Of a stretch of DNA of 20,360 bases, positions 1 to 7,429 are shown piece after piece (position 1 is the stretch's first letter; every line of letters begins with the position of its first letter). Below the pieces are notes generated by a model, which did not search any database, was not told the origin of the DNA, and was given only the letters and a program-made list of their open reading frames with translations. The DNA comes from CAYNTC01 sp964432925 (GTDB lineage Bacteria > Planctomycetota > Phycisphaerae > Sedimentisphaerales > Anaerobacaceae), in NCBI GenBank assembly GCA_964432925.1, contig CAYSPM010000035.1:1-20360 (forward strand), given 5' to 3'. The translations under genes were made by a program, and so were the position numbers.

Positions 1-954
1 GTCGATACGCCAGAAGTATGTCTGGCCGAATTCCAGCAGGCCTTCGGGCCCGTAACTGGCGTCGATCTGGTCTTGACTGGCCAGTACGCCTTGTGGGTCG
101 TTGGTTCTGCTGGCGTCGTTGACGTCGTCGAAGTTGTCGCTGAAATACACATCATGTGTGGCAGCATACTCTCCCGGCGTCCAGCTAAGAACCACATCCC
201 GGCACACATCTGGGTTATCATCAGTCGGATTTGGATTAAGTGCATTCCCTTTCAACATAACTACATCTGGCCCTAAATTAAAACTTTCCAGAACTTCCTC
301 GTCTGTCAGGGCTGTGTCGTAGATACGAAACTCATCTACAGTTCCTTCGAGGTATGGATCGGCTGTATAAACAGAATCTCCAATATAAGCAAACATCCTT
401 GCGACACCTGACAGGGGCATCGTTGTATTTGCCGAATCCATCAAGACTCCATCCTGATAGAGTCTGATCTGTCTTGCAGCGCTATCATACACACAGGCAA
501 TGTGTGTCGGGGTGTCGACCGGAATGGCATCGGCGGTTACCACATCTTCACCAGTTCCCCATGAGGGAGGACCGTTGGTGCCAATGACAAATCTTGAATC
601 AGGAGTACCAGATACAGGGGTATAGAATATGCAGTTTCCACCATCGGCACCTGAGGTTTCGCCAAAATCAAACACACGCTGCCAGGCCGTAGCTGAACTT
701 ATTTCGAACCAGGCTTCAATCGTAACGTTTTGAAGGGCGGGATCAAGTATATCCCCAGGTAGATTCACGGCTCCAGCGCCATCCAAAACCAATTGGTTTC
801 CGGCGATAGTGGCCGACCCTTCCAGGGTTCCATTCATACCACTGACGGAATCAACAGCCTCCGTATCGCCATCCGTAAAGCTATATCGGTTGACAAGTGC
901 TCCTTGGGCTACAATACCATAACTTAGTAACAACAATAATATTATCTTTTTCAT
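1..954 (-). CDS. Exported LamG (concanavalin A-like) domain protein, C-terminus cut by window edge
   Basis: The frame is open from an ATG at 954 to the window edge (318 codons, no stop), so the 3' part is missing. The start is supported by AAGGAG at 962-967 on this strand, 7 bases before the ATG. Residues 1-18 (MKKIILLLLLSYGIVAQG) form a signal peptide. A LamG-type jelly-roll domain follows (about 20-220), recognisable by 'NVTIEAWFE', 'THIACVYD', 'IRLYQDGVL' and 'GTVDEFRIYDTALTDEEV'. Beyond it is the segment ATHDVYFSDNFDDVNDAS and, at the edge, 'FGQTYFWRID', which in planctomycete surface proteins typically follows LamG domains. The protein is probably secreted or surface-bound and may bind carbohydrate, but the ligand cannot be told. 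A decayed relative lies just upstream. Confidence 0.85.
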   Translation of the reverse strand, partial: MKKIILLLLLSYGIVAQGALVNRYSFTDGDTEAVDSVSGMNGTLEGSATIAGNQLVLDGAGAVNLPGDILDPALQNVTIEAWFEISSATAWQRVFDFGETSGADGGNCIFYTPVSGTPDSRFVIGTNGPPSWGTGEDVVTADAIPVDTPTHIACVYDSAARQIRLYQDGVLMDSANTTMPLSGVARMFAYIGDSVYTADPYLEGTVDEFRIYDTALTDEEVLESFNLGPDVVMLKGNALNPNPTDDNPDVCRDVVLSWTPGEYAATHDVYFSDNFDDVNDASRTNDPQGVLASQDQIDASYGPEGLLEFGQTYFWRID

Positions 955-961
955 TTTCCTA

Positions 962-967
962 CTCCTT
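962..967 (-). promoter_or_regulatory. Ribosome binding site of the LamG gene
   Basis: AAGGAG on the minus strand, 7 bases before the ATG at 954. It fixes the start of the edge-truncated gene. Confidence 0.7.
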
Positions 968-1023
968 AAAAAATAATACATACATTAATTAAACTCTAAT
1001 AGATAATCACACACTTCACATAC

Positions 1024-1246
1024 CTAATTGGTCTCACCTTCCATCCGGGCGGACAAATGGTCTCCATTGCTTAAACTGTCAACTGTACCGAAATCATAAA
1101 CGTCATGTGTCGTTGCATGCGGCTTTGGGAGCAACGGCTGGTTCTTCCACAAACCGCCGTTAGGCCACCGTAGCCACCTATGCACTAACAACTAAGACCA
1201 GCACCACTACAAATAAATCAATTTTCTACACATAATATTCCTCCTT
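1024..1246 (-). pseudogene. Decayed start of a second exported protein of the LamG/HDVYF type
   Basis: A strong ribosome binding site (AAGGAGG, 1240-1246) precedes an ATG at 1233 by 6 bases. The reading begins MCRKLIYL and then hits TAG stops at codons 9 and 14. Shifting the frame by two bases after codon 8 restores a hydrophobic signal-peptide core (VVLVLVVSA). Further on, back in the original frame, is HATTHDVYDFGTVDSLSNGD, which resembles the ATHDVYFSDNFDDVNDAS segment of the neighbouring LamG gene, ending at a stop at 1024-1026. An intact start, a frameshifted signal sequence and a family-specific motif with most of the body missing point to a gene that lost its interior and then decayed. 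It may be a deleted duplicate of the gene at 1-954. The identity rests on motif resemblance only. Confidence 0.55.
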
Positions 1247-1911
1247 CAAGAAAGTTAAACTAGCCGCGTTATGGCTACATACTAGAACGCATGTTGTCCT
1301 CGACGGGCGGCCAGATTATTATGAGTAGCTAAGCATCTGTCTCAGACAACCTTCAATAAACTTAAGAAAACAATCATAGATCCACTCACACACGAACTTG
1401 TACTTAAGTGATGTGGCTGTAACAAGATTGAACACCGCCTCCTTCCCACAAAAGCTTAAAACGAACTGCAGGTTAGATTCCAAAGACTATTGGGTAGTAC
1501 TGAAAGCCCGAATTGAGGCCCACGTTTTAGATATAACTATTTTTTGCTATTTTTGTGAAAAACATGTATATTACCCGACAGATAGCCTATATTATAATAC
1601 CAAATAAACAGCCAGTTATTCAAGAGAAATCCCCCTTGGGAATTTCAAACCGGCAGGAATATTGGAACATCCGCTACTGCCAACAAGCGTCTCAGGAGAG
1701 AAAAATAGCAGGGGTCCATGCTTTCAATCAGCTTGAGCCCCGGATTACTGCAATTAGCAGCAGATAATTAAGCAGATACTGGACAGCCTTACTGATATGG
1801 CTGAATCGGTGCAGTGGCACCTCTGGTCCTATTAGGGCCTGAAACCAGCCAATCCCATGAGCAAAGGCAAAATGCTTCAGCGTTAACAGCCGACCACGCC
1901 TTTCTATGGGC
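1247..1911. other. Gene-free stretch between the pseudogene and fucU
   Basis: No convincing gene was seen on either strand. Two short plus-strand reading frames (1398-1607 and 1555-1767) have no ribosome binding site, no recognisable motif and unusual composition. An 11-base palindrome, TGTCTCAGACA, lies near 1338-1348. On the minus strand TTGAAT and TATTAT at 18-base spacing could be a promoter and are listed separately. The stretch may be degraded sequence belonging with the pseudogene next to it. Confidence 0.5.
1594..1623 (-). promoter_or_regulatory. Possible sigma-70-type promoter reading leftwards
   Basis: On the minus strand TTGAAT (1618-1623) and TATTAT (1594-1599) are separated by 18 bases, inside an AT-rich run. 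It would read towards the pseudogene and the LamG gene, with a long leader of about 350 bases to the pseudogene start. Pattern match only. Confidence 0.25.
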
Positions 1912-2337
1912 TTATAGAATACCCTTTTTTAGAATGACGTTGGCATATAAGGCTCTCTCACTCGTCGCGGCAATAGCATAAGCCTTCTTGGCTCTTTCGT
2001 AGAACGCGAATCGCTCGACGAATTCAAAATCCGTAAATTTTTCGCCGCTTTTTTTGATTATCGCGTGATGATCCCCCCAGATTTTAGGTTTTTTATCATC
2101 GCCGGGTACAACACTCATAAGTGCTACTGGCTTATCCACGTAAATATCCAATGGAAAGAACTTCAAGATTGCCTCAAGGAGCTCACAAACACCGTGGCCG
2201 TCACATCTGATAAGCCTTTGAGCAATACTGGCTGCCGGAAAATTGCCATCAGCCAGAACTATTTCGTCGCCGTGGCCCATTTCCATTAATATCTTCATAA
2301 GTTCGGGCGATATTATTGGAGGAATGTTTTTCAACAT
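1912..2337 (-). CDS. fucU: L-fucose mutarotase (RbsD/FucU family)
   Basis: The 141-residue product matches the usual length and layout of FucU, which interconverts the alpha and beta anomers of L-fucose in the cytoplasm so that it can enter catabolism. It starts MLKNIPPIISPELMKILMEM and carries the family's catalytic-site segment GHGDEIVLAD with His22. The C-terminal block RFAFYERAKKAYAI (from residue 109) and 'ERALYANVILKKG' align well with Escherichia coli FucU as remembered. A ribosome binding site (GAAGGGA) lies about 10 bases before the ATG. No fucose isomerase, kinase, aldolase or transporter is nearby, so it is an orphan here. RbsD is the related alternative, but the MLK-I-P-ISPEL start and FAFYERA motif favour FucU. 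Confidence 0.9.
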   Translation of the reverse strand: MLKNIPPIISPELMKILMEMGHGDEIVLADGNFPAASIAQRLIRCDGHGVCELLEAILKFFPLDIYVDKPVALMSVVPGDDKKPKIWGDHHAIIKKSGEKFTDFEFVERFAFYERAKKAYAIAATSERALYANVILKKGIL

Positions 2338-3093
2338 GATTATCCAATCCCTTCAAAAAAAAATCTGTCATCAGATCAATTCGTGCTGCAACTTTATTTT
2401 TTTAACAGGCAACACATCCACACTTTAATCCGTGTTGAACACCTCTTCTGTAGATGTCCACGATTCGTCTTTCTTACGAGTAGGTAAGGGCTTTTGCTGC
2501 GTGTAGGATGTGTCCAACACTTTTAGTTACATCATCTGAGGTTATTCGTGACATATTCACCTCATAGCCACTTCCGACATATTCATAATAATAGATTACC
2601 AGCAAGTATATTCAGAATTATTTTGGATTGCAAGTTGCCGTCTCGATGATTCTATTTGACCCCAAGGCTCCGTTTACGTTAGTATAACAGTGGCTTCTTG
2701 TGTGGAATAACACACCTGACGATTCTTCAAAGCTATGCACTTTGAACCCTTTAAGGGGCTGATGAGTAGAGAAAGCAATCGTGCATTCTCATCGTCATAT
2801 CGAGTGTTGCATGTTCGAGGGGAGCGCTCGGATAGAACATGATTACTGGCGAGCGTAGGGATGCCGGAGGCTATATAGCCATTCAGAAAAGGAATTCGAT
2901 GTTATGCACGGATGATCTGAAAATTCTCAGCCAAAAGACTACGTGGAATAGCGGGAATTAAACTCGATGGTTTATCCTTAGAAGTTCACTTTGCCATAAG
3001 GGCATGAAGGTGGCAACTTTTTGAACGCTACGGTAGGCGTGATGAAGCCCGCTGTTCCGGGTTTAGCCTAATAAAAGAGCTTCTTCGAGTAGT
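2338..3093. other. Gene-free stretch of about 750 bases between fucU and the glycosyltransferase gene
   Basis: No gene or RNA family was recognised. Two inverted repeats stand out on the plus strand. One at 2769-2790 has GAGAA paired with TTCTC and GCA with TGC around an ATCG loop. The other at 2810-2841 has CATGTTC paired with GAACATG. CCCTTTAAGGG is a palindrome just before them. Neither hairpin is followed by a T-run, so they do not look like classical terminators. Short fragments in all frames lack motifs or ribosome binding sites. Confidence 0.5.
2810..2841 (+). repeat. Inverted repeat, 7-bp stem
   Basis: CATGTTC (2810-2816) is perfectly complementary to GAACATG (2835-2841), with GAG/CTC able to pair inside the loop. 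It lies 22-45 bases beyond another imperfect hairpin (2769-2790). Function is unknown; the absence of a T-tract argues against an intrinsic terminator. Confidence 0.4.
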
Positions 3094-4338
3094 TTAATAG
3101 GAAGTCATGGGAACTTCTTGTACTCTCTCTGAGGCGTGCGGTTGCATTTCGCTTCTCGCTTCGTCTTGCTTATTCAGGCATTGACGGTAGATATCGGCTA
3201 GTAATGCTGCGGACTTTTGCCAAGTGAGATTATGTGTGTTGGCTAAGCTGTTGGCACGAAGAGTTGAAATTAACCGAGGCTCTGAAGCCAAAAGGTCTAT
3301 GTGTTTTGTTAGGGTATCGACGTCTCCTGCCTTGTGTATTAATCCATGCTTATTGTGCTCGCAAACCGCCCCTGAGGCATCGGAGACAAGTAGAACACAA
3401 CCGCATGCTCTGGCTTCGTACGTTACAAGTGCACTTCCTTCCGCCAGCGATGGCAGAACCAGAGCGTCACTGCGTCGCATAATCTTGGCCACGTCGGAAA
3501 CGAATCCCAGATATTCAACACTGGGATGGCTAAGCTGGTTTTTGAGTAATTTCTTATATCCAGGGACGAACTGTCCACAAATGTAGAACTTTCCCTGTCT
3601 AGATGCTTGAGACCGCAACCATGCTTGTAGGGCAAAATGCAGACCTTTCAATGGAAAACAATCACCAATATATACCATAGTGAACGAGGAGCAGTTGCTC
3701 CGACGCGGCGCTTGTTCCGTGGGCGAAAAAACCGCCGGATCGAAACCGTATTGATGTCGTATAAGCCGCTTCTGCTCAAAGCCTTTATCTATAAACGTTT
3801 TTTTGACAAAATCCGAGGGACATAGTAGCCAGTCAGCAGCGGCAAATTCAGCTTCTTCGTGGGCCAACTTTTTTGTATTAAATTTGGCGTAGTGTGATCT
3901 CTTGAGCGTGACATGTAATTTTCTACACTCCTTTTCGCATACATCAAAAACATAACCAGTATGTGCGCTAGGTCGTTCCATGACCGTCTTTATCCCGAGT
4001 TCTCGCGCGACCTTAATCGTCTGCAGCGCCGCGCCAGGCCAACAATGTATGATGTCGATCCTGTTGGAGAACCGTCGTAAAGCTCTGGCTACGATCCTAT
4101 CGTGCAGTGCTGAGGACCTGACCACTCCCAGCGGTCGTATTGGCAATCTAAGCCCATAGAGTGACAGAGTCTGACGTTGATAGTGCAGTCCGCTTATAGA
4201 ATTAACACAAAACCCACAGAATAAGCTGACATCAAGGCCTTGATTAACTAAGCCAAGTACCTGGTGGTATGCCGTATGACCTATACCTCGATCACCTATC
4301 GTAAATGGAAAGCTATATAATATCCTTGGCTTATTCAT
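3094..4338 (-). CDS. GT-B glycosyltransferase, GT4-like
   Basis: The 414-residue cytoplasmic protein has the two-lobed GT-B layout. The N-terminal lobe has 'GIGHTAYHQVLGLVNQGLDVSLFCG' character, with an acceptor-side glycine-rich start, and the segment 'ERPSAHTGYVFDVCEKE', which I associate with GT4-type enzymes. The C-terminal donor-binding lobe begins 'MVYIGDCFPLKGLHFALQAW', continues with 'VEYLGFVSDVAKIMRRSDALVLPS' and contains the EX7E motif (Glu300 and Glu308 in EGSALVTYE). Such enzymes use nucleotide-sugar donors and retain anomeric configuration; donor and acceptor cannot be read from sequence. It lies 30 bases after the methylthiotransferase-like gene on the same strand, so the two are probably co-transcribed. 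No strong ribosome binding site is visible at the ATG, which fits translation coupled to the upstream gene. Confidence 0.85.
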   Translation of the reverse strand: MNKPRILYSFPFTIGDRGIGHTAYHQVLGLVNQGLDVSLFCGFCVNSISGLHYQRQTLSLYGLRLPIRPLGVVRSSALHDRIVARALRRFSNRIDIIHCWPGAALQTIKVARELGIKTVMERPSAHTGYVFDVCEKECRKLHVTLKRSHYAKFNTKKLAHEEAEFAAADWLLCPSDFVKKTFIDKGFEQKRLIRHQYGFDPAVFSPTEQAPRRSNCSSFTMVYIGDCFPLKGLHFALQAWLRSQASRQGKFYICGQFVPGYKKLLKNQLSHPSVEYLGFVSDVAKIMRRSDALVLPSLAEGSALVTYEARACGCVLLVSDASGAVCEHNKHGLIHKAGDVDTLTKHIDLLASEPRLISTLRANSLANTHNLTWQKSAALLADIYRQCLNKQDEARSEMQPHASERVQEVPMTSY

Positions 4339-4368
4339 AGCATTTTTGCAAAAGGACCTGGTTGAAAC

Positions 4369-5613
4369 CTAATCGAATTCCTTATGGAGCATTGTCGCTC
4401 TGCGTTTGATTTCCTCCTGGGGCACCTGATTTGGCAGATCAAGTGAGTCAATTTTGGGACGGTCGCTGTATTCGTATATATCCACTCGCTGGAACCGTAG
4501 CGTTCGTAAAAGTTCGACCGTCATCTGAAAATCCTCTTCGGTCTCGCCAGGAAAACCTACAAGCACATGAGTCGAAAGTAATACCTGCGGGTATGCCACG
4601 CGTAACTTCTTGACCGCTTGTATTACCTCGTCTGCCTTGTAGTTCCGTCGCATCAGAGAAAGGATTCTATCGCTGCCTGACTGCACTGGCAGCATCAGCA
4701 TACCGATTTTTTTCTTGTTGGATGCGAGAAGACTTATTAACTCTGACGCATATTGGATGAACCACTGTGGTCCAAAATCAAACAAAGTAATCTTATAGTT
4801 GCCTTTGCGAGATAGAATTTTCCTCAGCAGTTCAGCTATGTTACTGCCGATATCCTGCCCATACGCGCCGACGTCGCCAGCTATTAGGCTAAAATCAGTG
4901 AAACCCTGATTAAGTCCACGGTCAAATTCCTCAAGAATATCGCCTATCGGCTTGGAACGAAGTGGCCCCGCTGCGAAACGTATCGCGCAATAGCTGCACT
5001 GGCCCATACATCCATGGGCAATTCTAAGGCAATAGGGCTTATCTACTGGTTCAAGAGAATGCCTTACGTTTCGAATCAAACCCAAAGCTATAAGGATTCG
5101 TCTTAGGCCGGAGACCGTGACAGCTTTGCGAACCAGCGCCCGGCAAAATTCCTGTGGAGTGCCAAACCTGTAAAAGCGACCGAAACACTCCAGCGATTTG
5201 GTCATGTAAGGCTTAATATAGTTGAGGTCTTTAAGTTGAGTTAGTTTGACCTTAGCACCGATGATGTCGTCAAGCTTAGAAAGACGAACTGGAGGGATCA
5301 CAATTGCATCGAATTTCTCGCGAATCTTTTCCTCATTAATGCCTGCAAGGCATCCCATAACAATGAACTGTGAATCTTTCGGCCTTTTTTTGTCGGCTAT
5401 AGACAGATACTTTATGCTTTTGTCCTCACAGAGCACATCCACACCACACGCCGAGCAGACGACAAGATCGGCATTCTGGAATCTCCTGGTGATAGTGTAA
5501 TCATTGGCCTTGAAATAGTCGTGCAGCAATGCCATGTCCATGGCACTTCGAGGACATCCATTCACATATGCGATACAAACGTGCCGAGGTTTTTCTAATG
5601 CAGCGTCTGCCAT
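4369..5613 (-). CDS. Radical SAM methylthiotransferase-like protein without TRAM domain
   Basis: This 414-residue protein has the N-terminal methylthiotransferase (UPF0004) domain with three spaced cysteines that would hold an auxiliary iron-sulfur cluster: Cys20 (NGCPRS), Cys56 (CSACG) and Cys88 (VMGCLAG). The radical SAM cluster motif CX3CX2C is at Cys202, Cys206 and Cys209 (GCMGQCSYC). It continues with FAAGPLRSKP, closer to the CDKAL1/archaeal e-MtaB branch than to the usual VPxxRGxxxSR of MiaB and RimO. 'MLPVQSGSDRILSLMRRNY' and 'STHVLVGFPGETEEDF' are typical of the barrel. The protein stops at 'RATMLHKEFD', where family members normally continue into a TRAM substrate-binding domain. The substrate may therefore not be tRNA or ribosomal protein S12. 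It lies between a 45-codon reading frame and a glycosyltransferase gene. Confidence 0.85.
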   Translation of the reverse strand: MADAALEKPRHVCIAYVNGCPRSAMDMALLHDYFKANDYTITRRFQNADLVVCSACGVDVLCEDKSIKYLSIADKKRPKDSQFIVMGCLAGINEEKIREKFDAIVIPPVRLSKLDDIIGAKVKLTQLKDLNYIKPYMTKSLECFGRFYRFGTPQEFCRALVRKAVTVSGLRRILIALGLIRNVRHSLEPVDKPYCLRIAHGCMGQCSYCAIRFAAGPLRSKPIGDILEEFDRGLNQGFTDFSLIAGDVGAYGQDIGSNIAELLRKILSRKGNYKITLFDFGPQWFIQYASELISLLASNKKKIGMLMLPVQSGSDRILSLMRRNYKADEVIQAVKKLRVAYPQVLLSTHVLVGFPGETEEDFQMTVELLRTLRFQRVDIYEYSDRPKIDSLDLPNQVPQEEIKRRATMLHKEFD

Positions 5614-5652
5614 GACACACCCAAAATTAACTGTCTGAATGAAGATACTCCG

Positions 5653-5790
5653 CTATATCTCATCAAGACTCATCTTAGCTACGCTTAAACTCGTTTGCTT
5701 CATCTCCGTAAGGGAAGCATCCTGTTTTGACCTGCGGAAAGCTTGATATGCGATCGGACAAACTTTCTCACCACTCCTCATAATGTACAT
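5653..5790 (-). CDS. Possible 45-residue peptide at the head of the radical SAM/glycosyltransferase unit
   Basis: The frame runs from ATG at 5790 to TAG at 5653-5655, ending 39 bases before the methylthiotransferase-like gene. The peptide starts MYIMRSGEKVCPIAYQAF, is basic in the middle (FRRSKQ) and ends AKMSLDEI, with one cysteine. No ribosome binding site precedes either ATG (5790 or 5781). However, a TTGACA promoter is placed so that transcription would begin at or next to the first ATG, which suits leaderless translation. The peptide could be a substrate for the adjacent enzymes, a leader peptide, or chance. I recognise no family. The evidence is position and promoter placement only. Confidence 0.35.
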   Translation of the reverse strand: MYIMRSGEKVCPIAYQAFRRSKQDASLTEMKQTSLSVAKMSLDEI

Positions 5791-5797
5791 TTTAAAG

Positions 5798-5825
5798 TTT
5801 ACAATGCCCTGTACACAGTTGTCAA
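5798..5825 (-). promoter_or_regulatory. Promoter of the peptide/radical SAM/glycosyltransferase unit
   Basis: On the minus strand TTGACA (5820-5825, a perfect -35 box) is followed after 16 bases by TGTAAA (5798-5803). The expected start of transcription is around 5791, directly at the ATG of the 45-codon frame and about 178 bases before the methylthiotransferase-like gene. Confidence 0.5.
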
Positions 5826-6422
5826 GCGTTTTATATTTTAGCTGCGCATTTTGGGGACCGGTGGACAGGTAAAAACCTTCATAATCCTACCCGATACCGT
5901 AATCTTTTCCGCTTGGTCAATATACATTAAAGTTACCACAAATAACACCTTTAAAGTCCATCCTTTCGACCTTACAATTTCAGTTTGATAATCTCCACAT
6001 ATTATGTCAGGGTGTGATTGCATTGATATCTAACTATATCGGTTAAAAAACATGTTATGGTAAGGCAACAAATTAGATTTTTATATTTTTTTGTATAACG
6101 GCTATTAAAACTCGTTCTGACCTCAGCTATACCAGAATTAAGATACGAAAGGTCATGTATATGAGTTATTAATCGAGAACGAGGATAGTTGGTTTGCGGA
6201 GATCACGTCCGAGAACACGGATAAGTCAACCTCGGTAGACACAGACACAGCGTAACCATCACGGTTTGCTGACTCAACCTGGACAGATGTAAAACTGATA
6301 GTTAGCTATTTATAGGGCTACCTCTGTAAGTATTTTGCGGTCTTCATTTGTGCCTAAAGCCAAGCCTTAGTGAAGCCGACCTTAATATGCGGAGACTCCT
6401 ACAAACCTAATTGTGGTGAAAC
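5826..6422. other. Gene-free stretch between divergent units
   Basis: It separates the minus-strand unit from the plus-strand GAF-like gene, so promoters for both should lie here. A 61-codon minus-strand frame (5838-6023) has no ribosome binding site and no recognisable motif, so it is not called a gene. The part at 6040-6110 is very AT-rich. I see no tRNA, riboswitch or repeat. Confidence 0.5.
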
Positions 6423-7058
6423 ATGACGGTGGAGAACAAACAACGAAATAAGAGGCTGCGTCTGCTTATAAAAGAACTCAACAAAGAACGCAAGAAGCAA
6501 GCGAAGAAGATAGATATCCTCTGCAACGATCTTATTACTGCCCAGTCAGACCTAATCAGGAGGCTACATACTATTAGCTTCGCAGTTCACTTCTACAAAG
6601 CCATCATCGGATCAAATGATCTAAGCAAACTCTTAAATATCGCCGGTAGGCTAATCAGAGATGAGATTGCCGATGCGAGTGTCACATTCTTTCTACGCCA
6701 AACGAATGGTTTCGAAACGCATGCTTATGAAAGTAACAAGCCTGAAGTTCTTGAAAACGATCGGCTGGAAGGTTGTTTTAATGCTGAACTTGTGGAGAAT
6801 ATTTGCAAGGCGAATAAATTATGCACGCTCGAAGACATGTTCGCACTTGGTCTGCAAGGCAACTTAGTGGGCTTAAATAAAATATCCGCTTTTGCAGTCC
6901 CGCTGGGTGAGCTGGGGCAGGTACTGGGCTTTGTTTTGATACATCGCTTATCACAGAACCAGTTCACAAAGGAGCAAATGAACATAGTCTGTGCCATAAC
7001 ATGTGGTTTGTCACGAGCGATACGGTCCTGCCAGATGTCGTTGCGCTCGGCTGATTAG
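6423..7058 (+). CDS. Coiled-coil/GAF-like domain protein
   Basis: The 211-residue soluble protein has a highly charged helical N-terminus (residues 1-45, rich in Lys, Arg, Glu and Leu; likely coiled coil). A domain of about 150 residues with GAF-like order follows: a helix around 'FYKAIIGSNDLSKLLNIAGRLI', a strand 'DASVTFFLRQ', 'FAVPLGELGQVLGFVLIHR' and a closing helix 'FTKEQMNIVCAITCGLSRAI'. GAF domains bind small molecules or mediate signalling contacts, but no effector domain is attached, so it may act as a partner protein. The ligand is unknown. The ribosome binding site is weak (GTGGTGA before the ATG). The nearest downstream plus-strand gene begins 371 bases later. The GAF assignment is by pattern and moderately sure. 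Confidence 0.65.
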   Translation: MTVENKQRNKRLRLLIKELNKERKKQAKKIDILCNDLITAQSDLIRRLHTISFAVHFYKAIIGSNDLSKLLNIAGRLIRDEIADASVTFFLRQTNGFETHAYESNKPEVLENDRLEGCFNAELVENICKANKLCTLEDMFALGLQGNLVGLNKISAFAVPLGELGQVLGFVLIHRLSQNQFTKEQMNIVCAITCGLSRAIRSCQMSLRSAD

Positions 7059-7429
7059 ACATTCTCCACGGTATGGATATAAGTTACAAGTCGCGTTTTT
7101 TTGAACGCAATCTCAGAAAAAGTCTCTGTGGAGGATGAGTACGTGTTAAGCTTACAACTGAATATTGTTTTTATTAGGACAATCTCTAGCGCCTCTGAAA
7201 TGGGAGAAGCAGGCTTCGTTCGCCATATCATTTGAGATGCAACGCTCGCACATAAATAATTTGCTTGCATGTATAAATTTCTCAGAGCATAATACTTGTT
7301 AGCTTTCGATAAACAAATGTAGGCGCTCTTTCCGCTGTGATGGTGCAATGGGATTCGCCGACAACAAGAATTGGCGGTTTAATAGCATGCGCTAGGCAGA
7401 TTAAAAACCGAAATTTGGAGGTTTAGAAA
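7059..7429. other. Gene-free stretch of 371 bases
   Basis: A 97-codon minus-strand frame (7055-7348) covers most of it but has no family motif, no clear ribosome binding site, and overlaps the 3' end of the GAF-like gene by four bases. I regard it as chance. A good ribosome binding site for the next gene closes the stretch. Confidence 0.45.

Noticed and set aside
1398..1767. Two overlapping plus-strand frames of 69 and 70 codons
   Set aside because: They overlap each other, have no ribosome binding sites and no motif, and lie in what looks like decayed sequence.
2758..2800. Hammerhead ribozyme-like core: CTGATGAG followed closely by GAAA
   Set aside because: Only a few bases separate the two core pieces, too few for stem II, the base before GAAA is not the expected C, and the bases after the candidate stem III (GCA/TGC) do not give the required U-H cleavage site.
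5838..6023. 61-codon minus-strand frame upstream of the radical SAM unit
   Set aside because: No ribosome binding site or recognisable family; a strong promoter lies after it, so it is unlikely to be part of that unit.
7055..7348. 97-codon minus-strand frame
   Set aside because: No motif, no ribosome binding site, composition unlike the neighbouring genes, and it overlaps the end of the GAF-like gene.
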